Below are positions 7,763 to 15,642 of a stretch of 64,000 nt of DNA, piece by piece. A program made the translations under genes and the position numbers. Within the stretch, counting starts at the first letter, position 1; every line of letters starts with the position of its first letter. The DNA lies in assembly GCF_019551475.1 (NCBI RefSeq), contig NZ_CP047159.1:992001-1056000 (forward strand), in the 5' to 3' direction. Below the pieces are notes generated by a model, which made no database searches, was not told where the DNA came from, and was given only the letters and a program-made list of their open reading frames with translations. Source of the stretch: Prevotella sp. Rep29 (GTDB taxonomy: Bacteria > Bacteroidota > Bacteroidia > Bacteroidales > Bacteroidaceae).

Positions 7763-7792
7763 CCCAAATCGGTCATTGGACTTTGGGTTAAA
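7758..7792. terminator. Hairpin between convergent luxR-type gene and cls
   Basis: TTTAACCCAAA pairs with TTTGGGTTTAAA-type sequence around a loop containing CGGTCATTGG. It overlaps the stop of the regulator and precedes the stop of the convergent gene. The U-tract is weak. Confidence 0.45.
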
Positions 7793-7818
7793 TTGGACCA
7801 ATCAGGCTAATTCAATCA

Positions 7819-9093
7819 TCAGAGGAATGGTGACAGGAGATGGGCAAACCATCCGACGAATTTCTTCCAGGGTGTGCGGAACATGTCCCAACTTTCTTCC
7901 GTCAGTCGGAAGCTGTTCAGCTTGTCTTCGTTGAACATGCGGTCGAGTTCCTGTGTGGTGCATGGGTCGATGATGACGGCGTTGTCTTCGTAGTCGAACC
8001 GCAGGCTGCGGGCATTGAGGTTGGCGCTGCCGACGGTGCAGAAACGGCCGTCAACCGTAATGATTTTCGTGTGATGAAATCCCGGTTTGTATATCCAGAC
8101 TTCCACGCCGTGTTTCATCAGGCGGTGGACGTTGTAGAACACGCAGTCGGGCGTAAGCGGGATGTCGCTGTGTGCAGAGACCATGACTTCCACTTTCACT
8201 CCTCGCTCGACCGCCTTGCGCAGTGCCCGTTTCAGTTTTCTGTTGAGCGTGAGGTAGGGGTTGATAATCTTGATGCTGTCTTGTGCGACGTTGATGGCTT
8301 CGAGATAGAATTTCCGGATAATCTTGTTCGAGGTGAGCGGTTCGCGATTGATGATGCCCACCATTTTCCGTCCTGCCGTGCAGCATGTGTCGGGTTTCAG
8401 TCCTTCGAAGTAGTCGGCTCCGTATTCGCCTCTGAAGTATTGCGGTCCGTGGACGTTCTGGCGGCTGACTTTATTCCATATCCGCAGGAATATCTTTTGC
8501 AGGGTGTTGACCTCGTCGCCGTCGATGCGGCAGTGCATGTCGCGCCATTCTCCCACCATTTCCGTACCTTTTATATAATAGTCAGCCACGTTCATGCCGC
8601 CGGTGTAGGCAATCTTTCCGTCAATCACGACGATTTTCCGGTGGTCGCGTGAGAAGACGTGGTTGATCCACGGGAAGTTGACGGGGTCGAATTCATAGAT
8701 TTCGATGCCTTTGCTGCGTATTTCCCTGAGGTGTCGCTTCTTGAGCGGTTTGTTGTTGGAGTCGTTTCCGAAGCCGTCGAAGAGTGCCCGCACTTCCACG
8801 CCCTCTTTCACTTTTTCGGCAAGCAGGTCGAAGAGCAGGTGGGCGATGGAGTCGTTGCGGAAGTTGAAATATTCCAGGTGGACGCTGCTCCGTGCCTGAC
8901 GGATGGCTGTGAACATGTCGTCAAACTTCTCCTGTCCGCTCTGCAAGAGGGTGACGGCATTGTTGCGGGAGAACTGCACGCCCTCTTCTTCCAGTTGTCG
9001 GACAATGAGTGTGTCGGCTGTCTGTGAAAGAGAGACTGTACAGACAGATAGGAGGGTTGTGATTATCAGAACCTTGCTTTTCAATTTCTTCAA
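7819..9093 (-). CDS. cls: Phospholipase D family protein, cardiolipin synthase-like (424 aa)
   Basis: Two HKD motifs are present: HRKIVVIDG at residue 151 and HTKIITVDG near residue 340, each followed by the expected G.N/S context (YTGGMN, VGSANLNARS). Cardiolipin synthases of this family condense two phosphatidylglycerols. The N-terminus is one hydrophobic segment (VLIITTLLSVCTVSLSQ) that looks more like a signal peptide than the double membrane anchor of classical Cls, so it may act at the periplasmic face or be a related phospholipase. It lies 7 bp after kdsD and is the last gene of the kdsA-kdsD-cls transcript. Confidence 0.8.
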   Translation of the reverse strand: MKKLKSKVLIITTLLSVCTVSLSQTADTLIVRQLEEEGVQFSRNNAVTLLQSGQEKFDDMFTAIRQARSSVHLEYFNFRNDSIAHLLFDLLAEKVKEGVEVRALFDGFGNDSNNKPLKKRHLREIRSKGIEIYEFDPVNFPWINHVFSRDHRKIVVIDGKIAYTGGMNVADYYIKGTEMVGEWRDMHCRIDGDEVNTLQKIFLRIWNKVSRQNVHGPQYFRGEYGADYFEGLKPDTCCTAGRKMVGIINREPLTSNKIIRKFYLEAINVAQDSIKIINPYLTLNRKLKRALRKAVERGVKVEVMVSAHSDIPLTPDCVFYNVHRLMKHGVEVWIYKPGFHHTKIITVDGRFCTVGSANLNARSLRFDYEDNAVIIDPCTTQELDRMFNEDKLNSFRLTEESWDMFRTPWKKFVGWFAHLLSPFL

Positions 9094-9100
9094 GCGTGCT

Positions 9101-10057
9101 TTACACCATACATGAATAGTGGTCCACTACTCCCAGCAGGTGTTTTTTCGTATCAGTCACCAAGACGGTGTGTATCTTGTGTTTGTGCATGATACGTTGT
9201 ATTTCCGTTATTTTTGTTGTTGGCGAGACACATTTCGGAGTCCGCGTCATGAGGTCGCCCACCGTCTTGTCGAAGAAGTCTGCCTGCCACTTTTCCATGG
9301 CGCGCCGGATGTCGCCGTCGGTAATCAGTCCGACGATTTTGTCGTCAACAATGGCTACGCCCAGTCCCAGTTTTCCTTTGCTGACGTGGATGATAGCTTC
9401 TCCGAGGTGCATCTCTGGCGGGATTATGGGCAGGTCGTTGCTCCGCATCACGTCTTTGGCTGTGGTCAGCAGGCGTTTTCCCAGTTCTCCTCCAGGATGG
9501 AACTGTGCGAAGTCTGTCGGTTTGAATCCTCGCATTTCCATCAGGGCGATGGCAAGTGCGTCGCCCATTGCCAGTGCGGCTGTGGTGCTGCTTGTCGGGG
9601 CGAGGTTGAGCGGGCATGCTTCTTTCTTCACCCACACCTTGATGTGGGCATTAGAATATTTGGCGAGCAGCGATTCGCTGTTGCCGGTCATGGACACGAG
9701 TGGAACATTCATGTGCAATACCATCGGGATAAATCGAAGCAGTTCGTCTGTCTGTCCGGAATTGCTGAGTGCGAGGACCACGTCGTCCGGCGTCATCACG
9801 CCAAGGTCTCCGTGGAAGACGTCCAGCGGGTTGATAAAGAAGGCAGGAGTGCCTGTGCTCGCGAGTGTTGCTGCGATTTTTGCTCCGATGTTTCCGCTCT
9901 TTCCGACACCGGTCACAATCACTTTTCCTTTACAGTTGTATATCATCGTCACAGCCTTGTCGAAGTTCTCGTCAAGCTGTGGAATCAGTTCCAGCAATGC
10001 TTCTGCTTCATCGCGCAGACATTGTGCTGCATAGTCTTTGGCGTTTTTCTTTTTCAT
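9101..10057 (-). CDS. kdsD: Arabinose-5-phosphate isomerase, KpsF/GutQ family (318 aa)
   Basis: Interconverts ribulose-5-phosphate and arabinose-5-phosphate, the first step to Kdo of lipopolysaccharide. A SIS domain covers residues 30-175 (VIVTGVGKSGNIGAKIAATL, STGTPAFFINPLDVFHGDLG, LSNSGQTDELLRF). Two CBS domains follow from about 205 (DVMRSNDLPIIPP, LGLGVAIVDDKIVGLITDGD, GDLMTRTPKCVSP). The length is normal for the family. It starts 12 bp after kdsA, which uses its product two steps on, and precedes cls. Confidence 0.93.
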   Translation of the reverse strand: MKKKNAKDYAAQCLRDEAEALLELIPQLDENFDKAVTMIYNCKGKVIVTGVGKSGNIGAKIAATLASTGTPAFFINPLDVFHGDLGVMTPDDVVLALSNSGQTDELLRFIPMVLHMNVPLVSMTGNSESLLAKYSNAHIKVWVKKEACPLNLAPTSSTTAALAMGDALAIALMEMRGFKPTDFAQFHPGGELGKRLLTTAKDVMRSNDLPIIPPEMHLGEAIIHVSKGKLGLGVAIVDDKIVGLITDGDIRRAMEKWQADFFDKTVGDLMTRTPKCVSPTTKITEIQRIMHKHKIHTVLVTDTKKHLLGVVDHYSCMV

Positions 10058-10069
10058 GATGCCGTGGTG

Positions 10070-10825
10070 TTACGATATGAGTTTTTTGATGAGTTCACCG
10101 AGTTGGTCTAAGTACAGCATGTTCGGTCCGTCGCTCAACCCCTTCTCCGGGTCGGGATGCACTTCAAAGAAATAGCCTGTTGCTCCAAACGCCTTGGCAG
10201 CGAGTGCCATCGACGGAACGAATTTGCGGTCGCCGGCTGTCTTTCCGCCTCCGGCACCGGGACGCTGAACGCTGTGCGTGCAGTCCATAATCACTGTGGG
10301 CACTATCTCGAGCATGTCGGGGATGTTCCGGAAATCAACCACCAGGTTGTTATAGCCGTAGATGTTTCCCCGTTCGGTGAGCCACACTTCTTTCGCACCG
10401 CTTTCCATCGCCTTTTCCACGGGGAACTGCATGTCGCGACCGCTCAGGAATTGTGCTTTCTTGATGTTGATGATTTTCCCCGTCTTGGCTGCTTTCACGA
10501 GCAGGTCGGTCTGTCGGCAGAGGAAGGCTGGAATCTGGAGCACGTCCACCACCTGTCCTGCGCATTCCGCCTGATAGCTTTCGTGTATGTCGGTCAGAAT
10601 CCGCAGTCCGTACTTCTCCTTGATGTCGGCGAGCATGGTGAGTCCTTTCTCCATGCCAGGACCTCTAAAAGCGTTGAGCGACGTTCGGTTTGCCTTGTCG
10701 AAAGACGCCTTGAATATAATGTCAGTGCCCAGTTGCTGATTGATGCGCACAAGTTCTTCGGCAACTGTCTGGAGCAATTCTTGTGATTCAATCACGCAGG
10801 GACCGGCTATGAATATTGGTTTCAT
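10070..10825 (-). CDS. kdsA: 3-deoxy-8-phosphooctulonate synthase (Kdo-8-P synthase, 251 aa)
   Basis: Condenses phosphoenolpyruvate with arabinose-5-phosphate to Kdo-8-phosphate. Family motifs: MKPIFIAGPCVIES at the start, FKASFDKANRTS, RGPGMEKGL, LTDIHE, QIPAFLCRQTDLL, and MDCTHSVQRPG near the end. The ATG chosen begins the conserved MKPIFIAGPC block; an upstream in-frame ATG would add 33 unconserved residues and run through the promoter. It is the first gene of the kdsA-kdsD-cls operon. Confidence 0.95.
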   Translation of the reverse strand: MKPIFIAGPCVIESQELLQTVAEELVRINQQLGTDIIFKASFDKANRTSLNAFRGPGMEKGLTMLADIKEKYGLRILTDIHESYQAECAGQVVDVLQIPAFLCRQTDLLVKAAKTGKIINIKKAQFLSGRDMQFPVEKAMESGAKEVWLTERGNIYGYNNLVVDFRNIPDMLEIVPTVIMDCTHSVQRPGAGGGKTAGDRKFVPSMALAAKAFGATGYFFEVHPDPEKGLSDGPNMLYLDQLGELIKKLIS

Positions 10826-10847
10826 ACAATATGTGTTTTTATCGTTA

Positions 10848-10855
10848 CAAAGGTA
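10848..10855 (-). promoter_or_regulatory. -7 box for the kdsA operon
   Basis: The minus strand reads TACCTTTG, 22 bp before the kdsA ATG. This supports the shorter kdsA start. Confidence 0.55.
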
Positions 10856-11049
10856 CGACTTAGTGAATGAAAAGCCAAATTTATTTGAACTTTTCTGAAT
10901 GTGAGTACCTTGGATAGCTGTCAAAGGTAGTTATATCGGTCCAAATATGCAAAGATTTTGGGAACGATTGTAAAAAAAAGGCGAAATGATTTGCGGGTTC
11001 TGTGATAAAATCCTACTTTTACAGGCGTTTTTATTAAATTTCTCCAACC

Positions 11050-11892
11050 ATGATATTGATAGCAGACAGCGGAAGTACGAAAACCGATTGGGCGGCAGTG
11101 GCGGACGGCATGCTGCAACACCGCATTCAGACCGAGGGAATCAATCCTTTTGTGCAGACTGACGATGAGATGAGCTCGATTCTTTCGTCCCTGATTTCCC
11201 AGTTGGGCGATGACGGTGTCTCCCGTGCTTCGGTCTTTTTCTACGGTGCGGGCGTTCGCGGTGAGATGGCAGAGCGGATGCAAGGCTTGCTGGGCAGGTT
11301 CTTCTCTTCCGACGTGGCGGTGGCTTCCGACCTGTTGGGGGCTGCGCGGGCGTTGTTCGGCAAGTGCGAGGGCATCGCCTGCATCTTGGGAACCGGCTCC
11401 AATTCGGGTCTGTATGATGGCTGTCGTATCGTCGAAAACACGCCGCCGCTCGGCTATATCCTCGGCGACGAGGGGAGTGGGGCGGTCTTGGGACGCCTCT
11501 TCATCAACGCGCTGTTCAAGCACCGGCTTCCCGACAGCTTGCGTGAGGAGTTCCTGAGCGATACGGGACAGGATATGGAGGATATTATATATAATGTGTA
11601 TAAGCAGCCCTTAGCCAATCGCTATCTGGCAACTGCCTGCAAGTTTATCCGTCGCCATCTCGACTGCGGCGAGCTCCGGGCATTGGTCGTGGAAAACTTC
11701 CGCGATTTTTTCCGCAAGAATCTCGTTGCCTATCAGCGTCCCGACCTGACCGTCTCTGCCGTGGGAAGCGTCGCCTACTTCTTCGAGGCGGAATTTCGTG
11801 AAGCGGCGAGGTGCGAAGGATATGCCGTCGGAACAGTCGTCCAGTCGCCGATGGAGGGACTTATTACTTTCCATACGGGCATCTCATCTTAA
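11050..11892 (+). CDS. BadF/BadG/BcrA/BcrD ATPase family protein, N-acetylglucosamine-kinase-like (280 aa)
   Basis: An actin-fold sugar kinase. The phosphate-1 loop is MILIADSGSTKTDW at the N-terminus. The second glycine-rich loop is GTGSNSG (about residue 117), and the hinge GYILGDEGSGAVLGR is typical of the eukaryote-type GlcNAc kinase group. It probably phosphorylates N-acetylglucosamine or a related amino sugar; the substrate is not certain. It is divergent from kdsA and monocistronic, followed by a dispersed repeat. Confidence 0.75.
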   Translation: MILIADSGSTKTDWAAVADGMLQHRIQTEGINPFVQTDDEMSSILSSLISQLGDDGVSRASVFFYGAGVRGEMAERMQGLLGRFFSSDVAVASDLLGAARALFGKCEGIACILGTGSNSGLYDGCRIVENTPPLGYILGDEGSGAVLGRLFINALFKHRLPDSLREEFLSDTGQDMEDIIYNVYKQPLANRYLATACKFIRRHLDCGELRALVVENFRDFFRKNLVAYQRPDLTVSAVGSVAYFFEAEFREAARCEGYAVGTVVQSPMEGLITFHTGISS

Positions 11893-11930
11893 CGTAAATC
11901 TGATGATGATGGTCGCCTAAAAACGACCTG

Positions 11931-12155
11931 CATAATCATACGGAAAAGGACGTATAAATATACAGTTGAACTTTCGTCTTCCAAAAGTGCCACTTTTAGC
12001 TTGCAAAAGTTGCCCTTTTAGCGTCTAAAAGTTCCCCTTTTGGAGTGCGAAAGTGGCACTTTTGGAAAACCTCTTCTAACGCATTGAAATTCAGTAATAT
12101 ACAAAACGTCCCTCGAAGGCTCTACGTCTGCATAAATATACAAAAGCAGCAAATG
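11931..12155. repeat. Dispersed four-palindrome element, copy A
   Basis: It starts with CGGAAAAGG and a GTATAAATATAC box, then has four palindromes with AAAG/CTTT arms at about 22-bp spacing (centres GTGCCAC, TTGCC, TTCCC, GTGGCAC), and ends with CATAAATATACAAAAGCAGC. The distance between the landmark words at each end is 191 bp, identical in copies C (47484) and D (60973). In this copy the palindrome centres are GC-richer than in C and D. The rest of 11893-12290 shows no gene. Confidence 0.75.
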
Positions 12156-12290
12156 GCTAAACGGGTGGAATGGCGGAAACGGAATGAGAACTGTCGTCAG
12201 ACTCACGCAATTCTTATGCCTGACATCACGTTAACCTTAGTTTTTTCTTTTCTTTTTTCCCGTAAAGTGCGATTTACGAGTAAATTGTTG

Positions 12291-12298
12291 TAAATTTG
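12291..12298 (+). promoter_or_regulatory. -7 box for rnpB
   Basis: TAAATTTG matches TAnnTTTG and ends 8 bp before the RNase P P1 helix. Confidence 0.6.
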
Positions 12299-12306
12299 CA
12301 GCCGGA

Positions 12307-12719
12307 AATAGTGTCCCGGCTCTGCCGCTGGTTGCCTCCGCCCGCAAGAGGGTGGGGCAACGGGAGGAAAGTCCGGGCAGCACAGGGAGCTCCACTTCCG
12401 AAATTAGAAGCTATTGGCGACAGTAGGCTCAGGCAGAAGAGAACGACCGCCGTCCCGTGTGGGCGGTAAGGGTGAGAAGGTGGTGTAAGAGACCACCAGC
12501 CGGCGGGTGATCGTCGGGCTGTGTCGGCTGGAGGCTGCAAGTTCATGTAAACCATCGTTTATGGAGGGTGCCCGCCCAAACACGACTCCTTAGGGAACGG
12601 TGTACGATGGAGGGTAGAACGCTAAAGCCGCAGGGTGACTTGCGGATTAGATAAATGGCAGGCGCCTTGTGTCCTGAGAGGGGCATGAGGAACAGAACCC
12701 GGCTTATAGGGGCGCTATT
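12307..12719 (+). ncRNA. rnpB: RNase P RNA
   Basis: The catalytic RNA of RNase P, which matures tRNA 5' ends. Hallmarks: GAGGAAAGTCCGGGC (conserved region I, at 12363-12379), ACAGAACCCGGCTTATAG near the 3' end, and a P1 helix formed by AATAGTGTCCC with GGGGCGCTATT. The length is about 413 nt. A U-tract follows at once and likely serves as terminator. Confidence 0.95.
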
Positions 12720-12726
12720 TTCTTTT

Positions 12727-12792
12727 TTTGAGGTTTGAGGTTTGAGGTTTGAGATTTGAGATTTGAGGTTTGAGATTTGAGGTTTGAGGTTT
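12727..12792. repeat. 7-bp microsatellite (TTTGAGG/TTTGAGA)
   Basis: About nine head-to-tail heptamers of TTTGAGG with some TTTGAGA variants fill the space between rnpB and the convergent crp-like gene. A heptamer array of this kind can change length by slippage; no phase-variable frame overlaps it. Confidence 0.8.
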
Positions 12793-12801
12793 TTCCGATT
12801 T

Positions 12802-13476
12802 TTACATGAGCAGTCGTTCGAGTGCGGGGATGTGTATCTGTCCGCGTGAGAGCGTGATGAGTCCTTCGTCTTGCAGACGGTTGAGCTCGTTCGACACGTC
12901 GCGTCGTGTCTCTCCGATGTCGTCGGCTATCTGCTGCATCCTGATGGTGAGCAGTTTTTCGCCGGCAGGTCTGTAGCAATGGGTCTCAAAGAAACGCACC
13001 ACTTTCCGCCGCGCATCGGTCAGCGTGGCTCGCCAGAGGTGGTGTCTTTGGCGTTGGCTTTGCATGGCGAGCATGTTAATCAGGTTGATTCGGAACACGT
13101 CAAAATGCTCGATAAGCGTGGTGATGTCGTTCTTTCGGATGCGCAGCATGCGGCAGTCGGTGGCAGCGACAAACGTGCTGTTGAATCGTTGCGTCATGCC
13201 GAACGAATATTCCGGCTGTAAGATTTCCGGTGCAGTGACCGTCTCGGTGACGGCGAAGCGCCGGTCGTCAGGCGTTGTCGTCATGTGCAGTGTGCCGTCG
13301 AGCAGGAAATATATGTGTGTGCATGCATCCCCTTCGCGTATGAGTGTCTTCTTTGCCACGACGCTGATGAACTCAAACTTTGTCTCGGTGACAACCTGTG
13401 TGAGTTCGTTCTTGCTCATGCCACTGAATAACGGCAGCTTGAGAATCCTTTCGTAGATGTTCTGGGATGGAGTCAT
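12802..13476 (-). CDS. Crp/Fnr family transcriptional regulator (224 aa)
   Basis: Residues 10-125 form a cyclic-nucleotide-type sensor fold (KKTLIREGDACTHIYFLLDG). Residues 150-215 form the winged helix (MQQIADDIGETRRDVSNELN RL-type segment, then GLITLSRGQIHIP). No Cys cluster for an Fnr-type Fe-S cluster is visible, so the ligand is unknown. It is the last gene of a six-gene minus-strand operon, 9 bp after apbE, and converges on rnpB. Confidence 0.85.
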   Translation of the reverse strand: MTPSQNIYERILKLPLFSGMSKNELTQVVTETKFEFISVVAKKTLIREGDACTHIYFLLDGTLHMTTTPDDRRFAVTETVTAPEILQPEYSFGMTQRFNSTFVAATDCRMLRIRKNDITTLIEHFDVFRINLINMLAMQSQRQRHHLWRATLTDARRKVVRFFETHCYRPAGEKLLTIRMQQIADDIGETRRDVSNELNRLQDEGLITLSRGQIHIPALERLLM

Positions 13477-13485
13477 AAGCGGAGT

Positions 13486-14526
13486 CTATGGCTGTATGAT
13501 GTCGTTCAGTGCGGGCGATTGCCATGTGCGGTAGTTTCCGTCTTTGTCGGAATAGATGAGGTAGGCGAGCAGTTCAGGATGTCGCTCGAGCAGTTGGCGC
13601 GCCTTTTCCACGCCCATCACCATGAATGCGGTGGCGTAGGCGTCTGCCGTTGCGCAGTCTTTGGCTATGACGGTAGCCGACAGGAGCGTGTGCTTCACCG
13701 GATATCCCGTTTTCGGATTGATGGTGTGGGCATATCGTTTGCCGTCCTTATAGTAGAAGTTGCGGTAGTTGCCGCTCGTTGCCATGGCGCGGTCTTTCAC
13801 TTCGAGCACGGTTTGCAGTTCTTGGTTGGTGTTGAGTGAGTCCTCGTTGGGCTTAGCCACTCCCACGCGCCACGCCTTTCCTTGTCGGTTCACTCCGCGC
13901 GTGACCACTTCCCCTCCAATCTCCACCATGAAATTCTTGATGTCTTTCCGACGGAGCAGTTTAGCCACGACATCCACCCCATAGCCCTTGGCAATGGCGG
14001 AGCAGTCGAGCATCATGCGCTGATCGGCTTTATGGATGCCGTTCTTGCCGCCTTTTTTCCAGTGGCTCACCTGCTGGTATCCCACAAACTTCCGGATGCT
14101 GTCCACCTGTTCTTTCGTAGGCATCGTGCCGTTCTTGAATCCGAAGCCCCAGGCGTTGACCAGCGGTGCCACCGTGATGTCGAATGCGCCGTCGGTCTCT
14201 TCAGAAATCTGCATGGCATGGTTGAATACGTTGAGGAACATCTTCCCCGTCTCGTCAGGCGGGACGAGTGAGTCTCCCTGATTGATTTTGGAGATGATGC
14301 TCTGTTCGTTGAACATGGAGAGTGCGTCGTCCACCTTCTGCAGTTCCTTTTCGATGGCACCTTTCAGGTCTTTGTCATACTGGCAAGTGATGTGATAGAC
14401 CGTTCCGAAGATGTTTCCGTGATAGTCTTGGTAAGGCATCGTGCGCTGTTGATGGGCGATATAGACGGTGCCTATGATGAGGAAGGCGAGGAAAGGAATC
14501 TGCCAGAGAAGTTTCTTTTTCTTCAT
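13486..14526 (-). CDS. apbE: FAD:protein FMN transferase (346 aa)
   Basis: Transfers FMN covalently to Thr of proteins such as the Rnf and Nqr subunits. Motifs: GTVYHITCQY near residue 40, FDITVAPLVNAWGFG, MLDCSAIAKGYGVD, the ATSGNYRNFY stretch, HTINPKTGYPV, and ATADAYATAFMVMG. The N-terminus is a membrane anchor or signal segment (LLWQIPFLAFLIIGTVYIAH), so it faces the periplasm. It overlaps the preceding DUF6048 gene by 4 bp. No flavoprotein client is in this operon. Confidence 0.92.
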   Translation of the reverse strand: MKKKKLLWQIPFLAFLIIGTVYIAHQQRTMPYQDYHGNIFGTVYHITCQYDKDLKGAIEKELQKVDDALSMFNEQSIISKINQGDSLVPPDETGKMFLNVFNHAMQISEETDGAFDITVAPLVNAWGFGFKNGTMPTKEQVDSIRKFVGYQQVSHWKKGGKNGIHKADQRMMLDCSAIAKGYGVDVVAKLLRRKDIKNFMVEIGGEVVTRGVNRQGKAWRVGVAKPNEDSLNTNQELQTVLEVKDRAMATSGNYRNFYYKDGKRYAHTINPKTGYPVKHTLLSATVIAKDCATADAYATAFMVMGVEKARQLLERHPELLAYLIYSDKDGNYRTWQSPALNDIIQP

Positions 14527-15215
14527 ATTTCAAACGTGATGTTGAAAAGCCCGCTGATGCGTGAACCGCTGCTTTTTCCATAGCCGGGAACGTACCATGC
14601 GTTTCCGAGCGGTCCTTCATTGTGGGCGATGCGTCGTTTATAGCGGAGGCTCCATCCCAGATGGAGCGGTCCCCAGATTTTCACATCCACACCGGCAGCC
14701 AGTTCCAGCCAGTGGTATGAACACTTCACGCCTTCAGCCTGGTAGGGCGATTCGCCGCCCCAGACAGGGTCGGTGATGTCGGGGTGATACAGGTCATATT
14801 TGAACGAGGTGAATGCGTATCGGGCACCTACCAGAATGCGGTAGATGTCGTGCTTGTCTTTCATGATGTTGAAGTCGCAGCCGATGCGTCCGAAAGGGGC
14901 ACTCGTCTTGTACTCCATGAGCGTGATATCGTCGCTGCGGTTGGCTTTCCCCAGACCGACTTCTATCGTCGGGAAATACTTGTCTTTCAGGTTGATGCGA
15001 AGCGACGCCTCAAACTGTCCGTAGTCGCTGAGCGCATATTCGAGCGGACCAATCAAGTCGGCAGAGACGGCAAATCCGCGGAAGAAAGGTATCGTGTCGC
15101 GTTGCAGTTCGGCGATAACCTTCCTGGCTGACTGTGCATGGGCTGCCTGTGTGAACAGCAGCAGACTAATCGCGAGACTTGAAATAAATGTAGAAATGTT
15201 CTTGGTTCGCATCAT
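14523..15215 (-). CDS. DUF6048 family outer-membrane-like protein (230 aa)
   Basis: A signal peptide (FISSLAISLLLFTQAAHAQS) precedes alternating beta-strand-like segments. The C-terminus ends in a Phe-rich strand (ISGLFNITFEI), which is the pattern of small outer-membrane beta-barrels. I recognise it as the DUF6048 family that in Bacteroidota is paired with a DUF6452 lipoprotein, the pair seen here. The function is not known. It overlaps DUF6452 by 50 bp if the first Met is used; a shorter start would shrink the overlap but lose part of the signal peptide. Confidence 0.75.
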   Translation of the reverse strand: MMRTKNISTFISSLAISLLLFTQAAHAQSARKVIAELQRDTIPFFRGFAVSADLIGPLEYALSDYGQFEASLRINLKDKYFPTIEVGLGKANRSDDITLMEYKTSAPFGRIGCDFNIMKDKHDIYRILVGARYAFTSFKYDLYHPDITDPVWGGESPYQAEGVKCSYHWLELAAGVDVKIWGPLHLGWSLRYKRRIAHNEGPLGNAWYVPGYGKSSGSRISGLFNITFEI

Positions 15216-15642
15216 AGGTTATTCTGGGAGTGGAAATCACAATCGAGTCAATGGCGTTCTTCGTGTAAGACACGCCCGTTATCGTATGGAAATAGCTGGG
15301 ACCGCAATCTACCGACTCGAAGTGCGGCTCGTTGGTCTTGCTCACGTTCACGGTATCCTTGCGAGTCACGTTCAGCGTGTCTGTCATCGTGAAAATCAGC
15401 ATGTCCACGTCTTGTGCATAGCTGACAGGCAGTTTGAAACTGCTCGTGTTGACCACCTGGTTGAGCAGAACCGTGTCGTTCCCGTTTCGCTTGATGGTGG
15501 AAATGGTCAGCGTGTCGGCGAGTGTGTCCACATCGCCCTTCAGTGCATAGACCGACAGCACGGTGTTGTTCAGCGGACATTCAACGGAGGAACATGCTCC
15601 GATGAGAAGCGCACAAACGGACAGGATGATTATTTTTCGCAT
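15166..15642 (-). CDS. DUF6452 family lipoprotein (158 aa)
   Basis: The start MRKIIILSVCALLIGACSS gives a signal peptide with lipobox LIGAC, so the mature protein is a lipoprotein. The ATG shown is chosen because the much longer upstream frame is only the antisense-type reading of the overlapping glycosyltransferase gene. It has a single small domain with conserved Cys residues near the mature N-terminus (SSVECPLNN) and in the middle (VDCGPSYFH). It is paired with DUF6048; the pair may form an outer-membrane complex (inference). Confidence 0.75.
   Translation of the reverse strand: MRKIIILSVCALLIGACSSVECPLNNTVLSVYALKGDVDTLADTLTISTIKRNGNDTVLLNQVVNTSSFKLPVSYAQDVDMLIFTMTDTLNVTRKDTVNVSKTNEPHFESVDCGPSYFHTITGVSYTKNAIDSIVISTPRITYDANQEHFYIYFKSRD

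Noticed and set aside
9119-10111. Long plus-strand frames opposite kdsD
   Set aside because: Antisense of a SIS-CBS gene with intact motifs; no domain is recognisable and composition is Cys, His and Phe rich.
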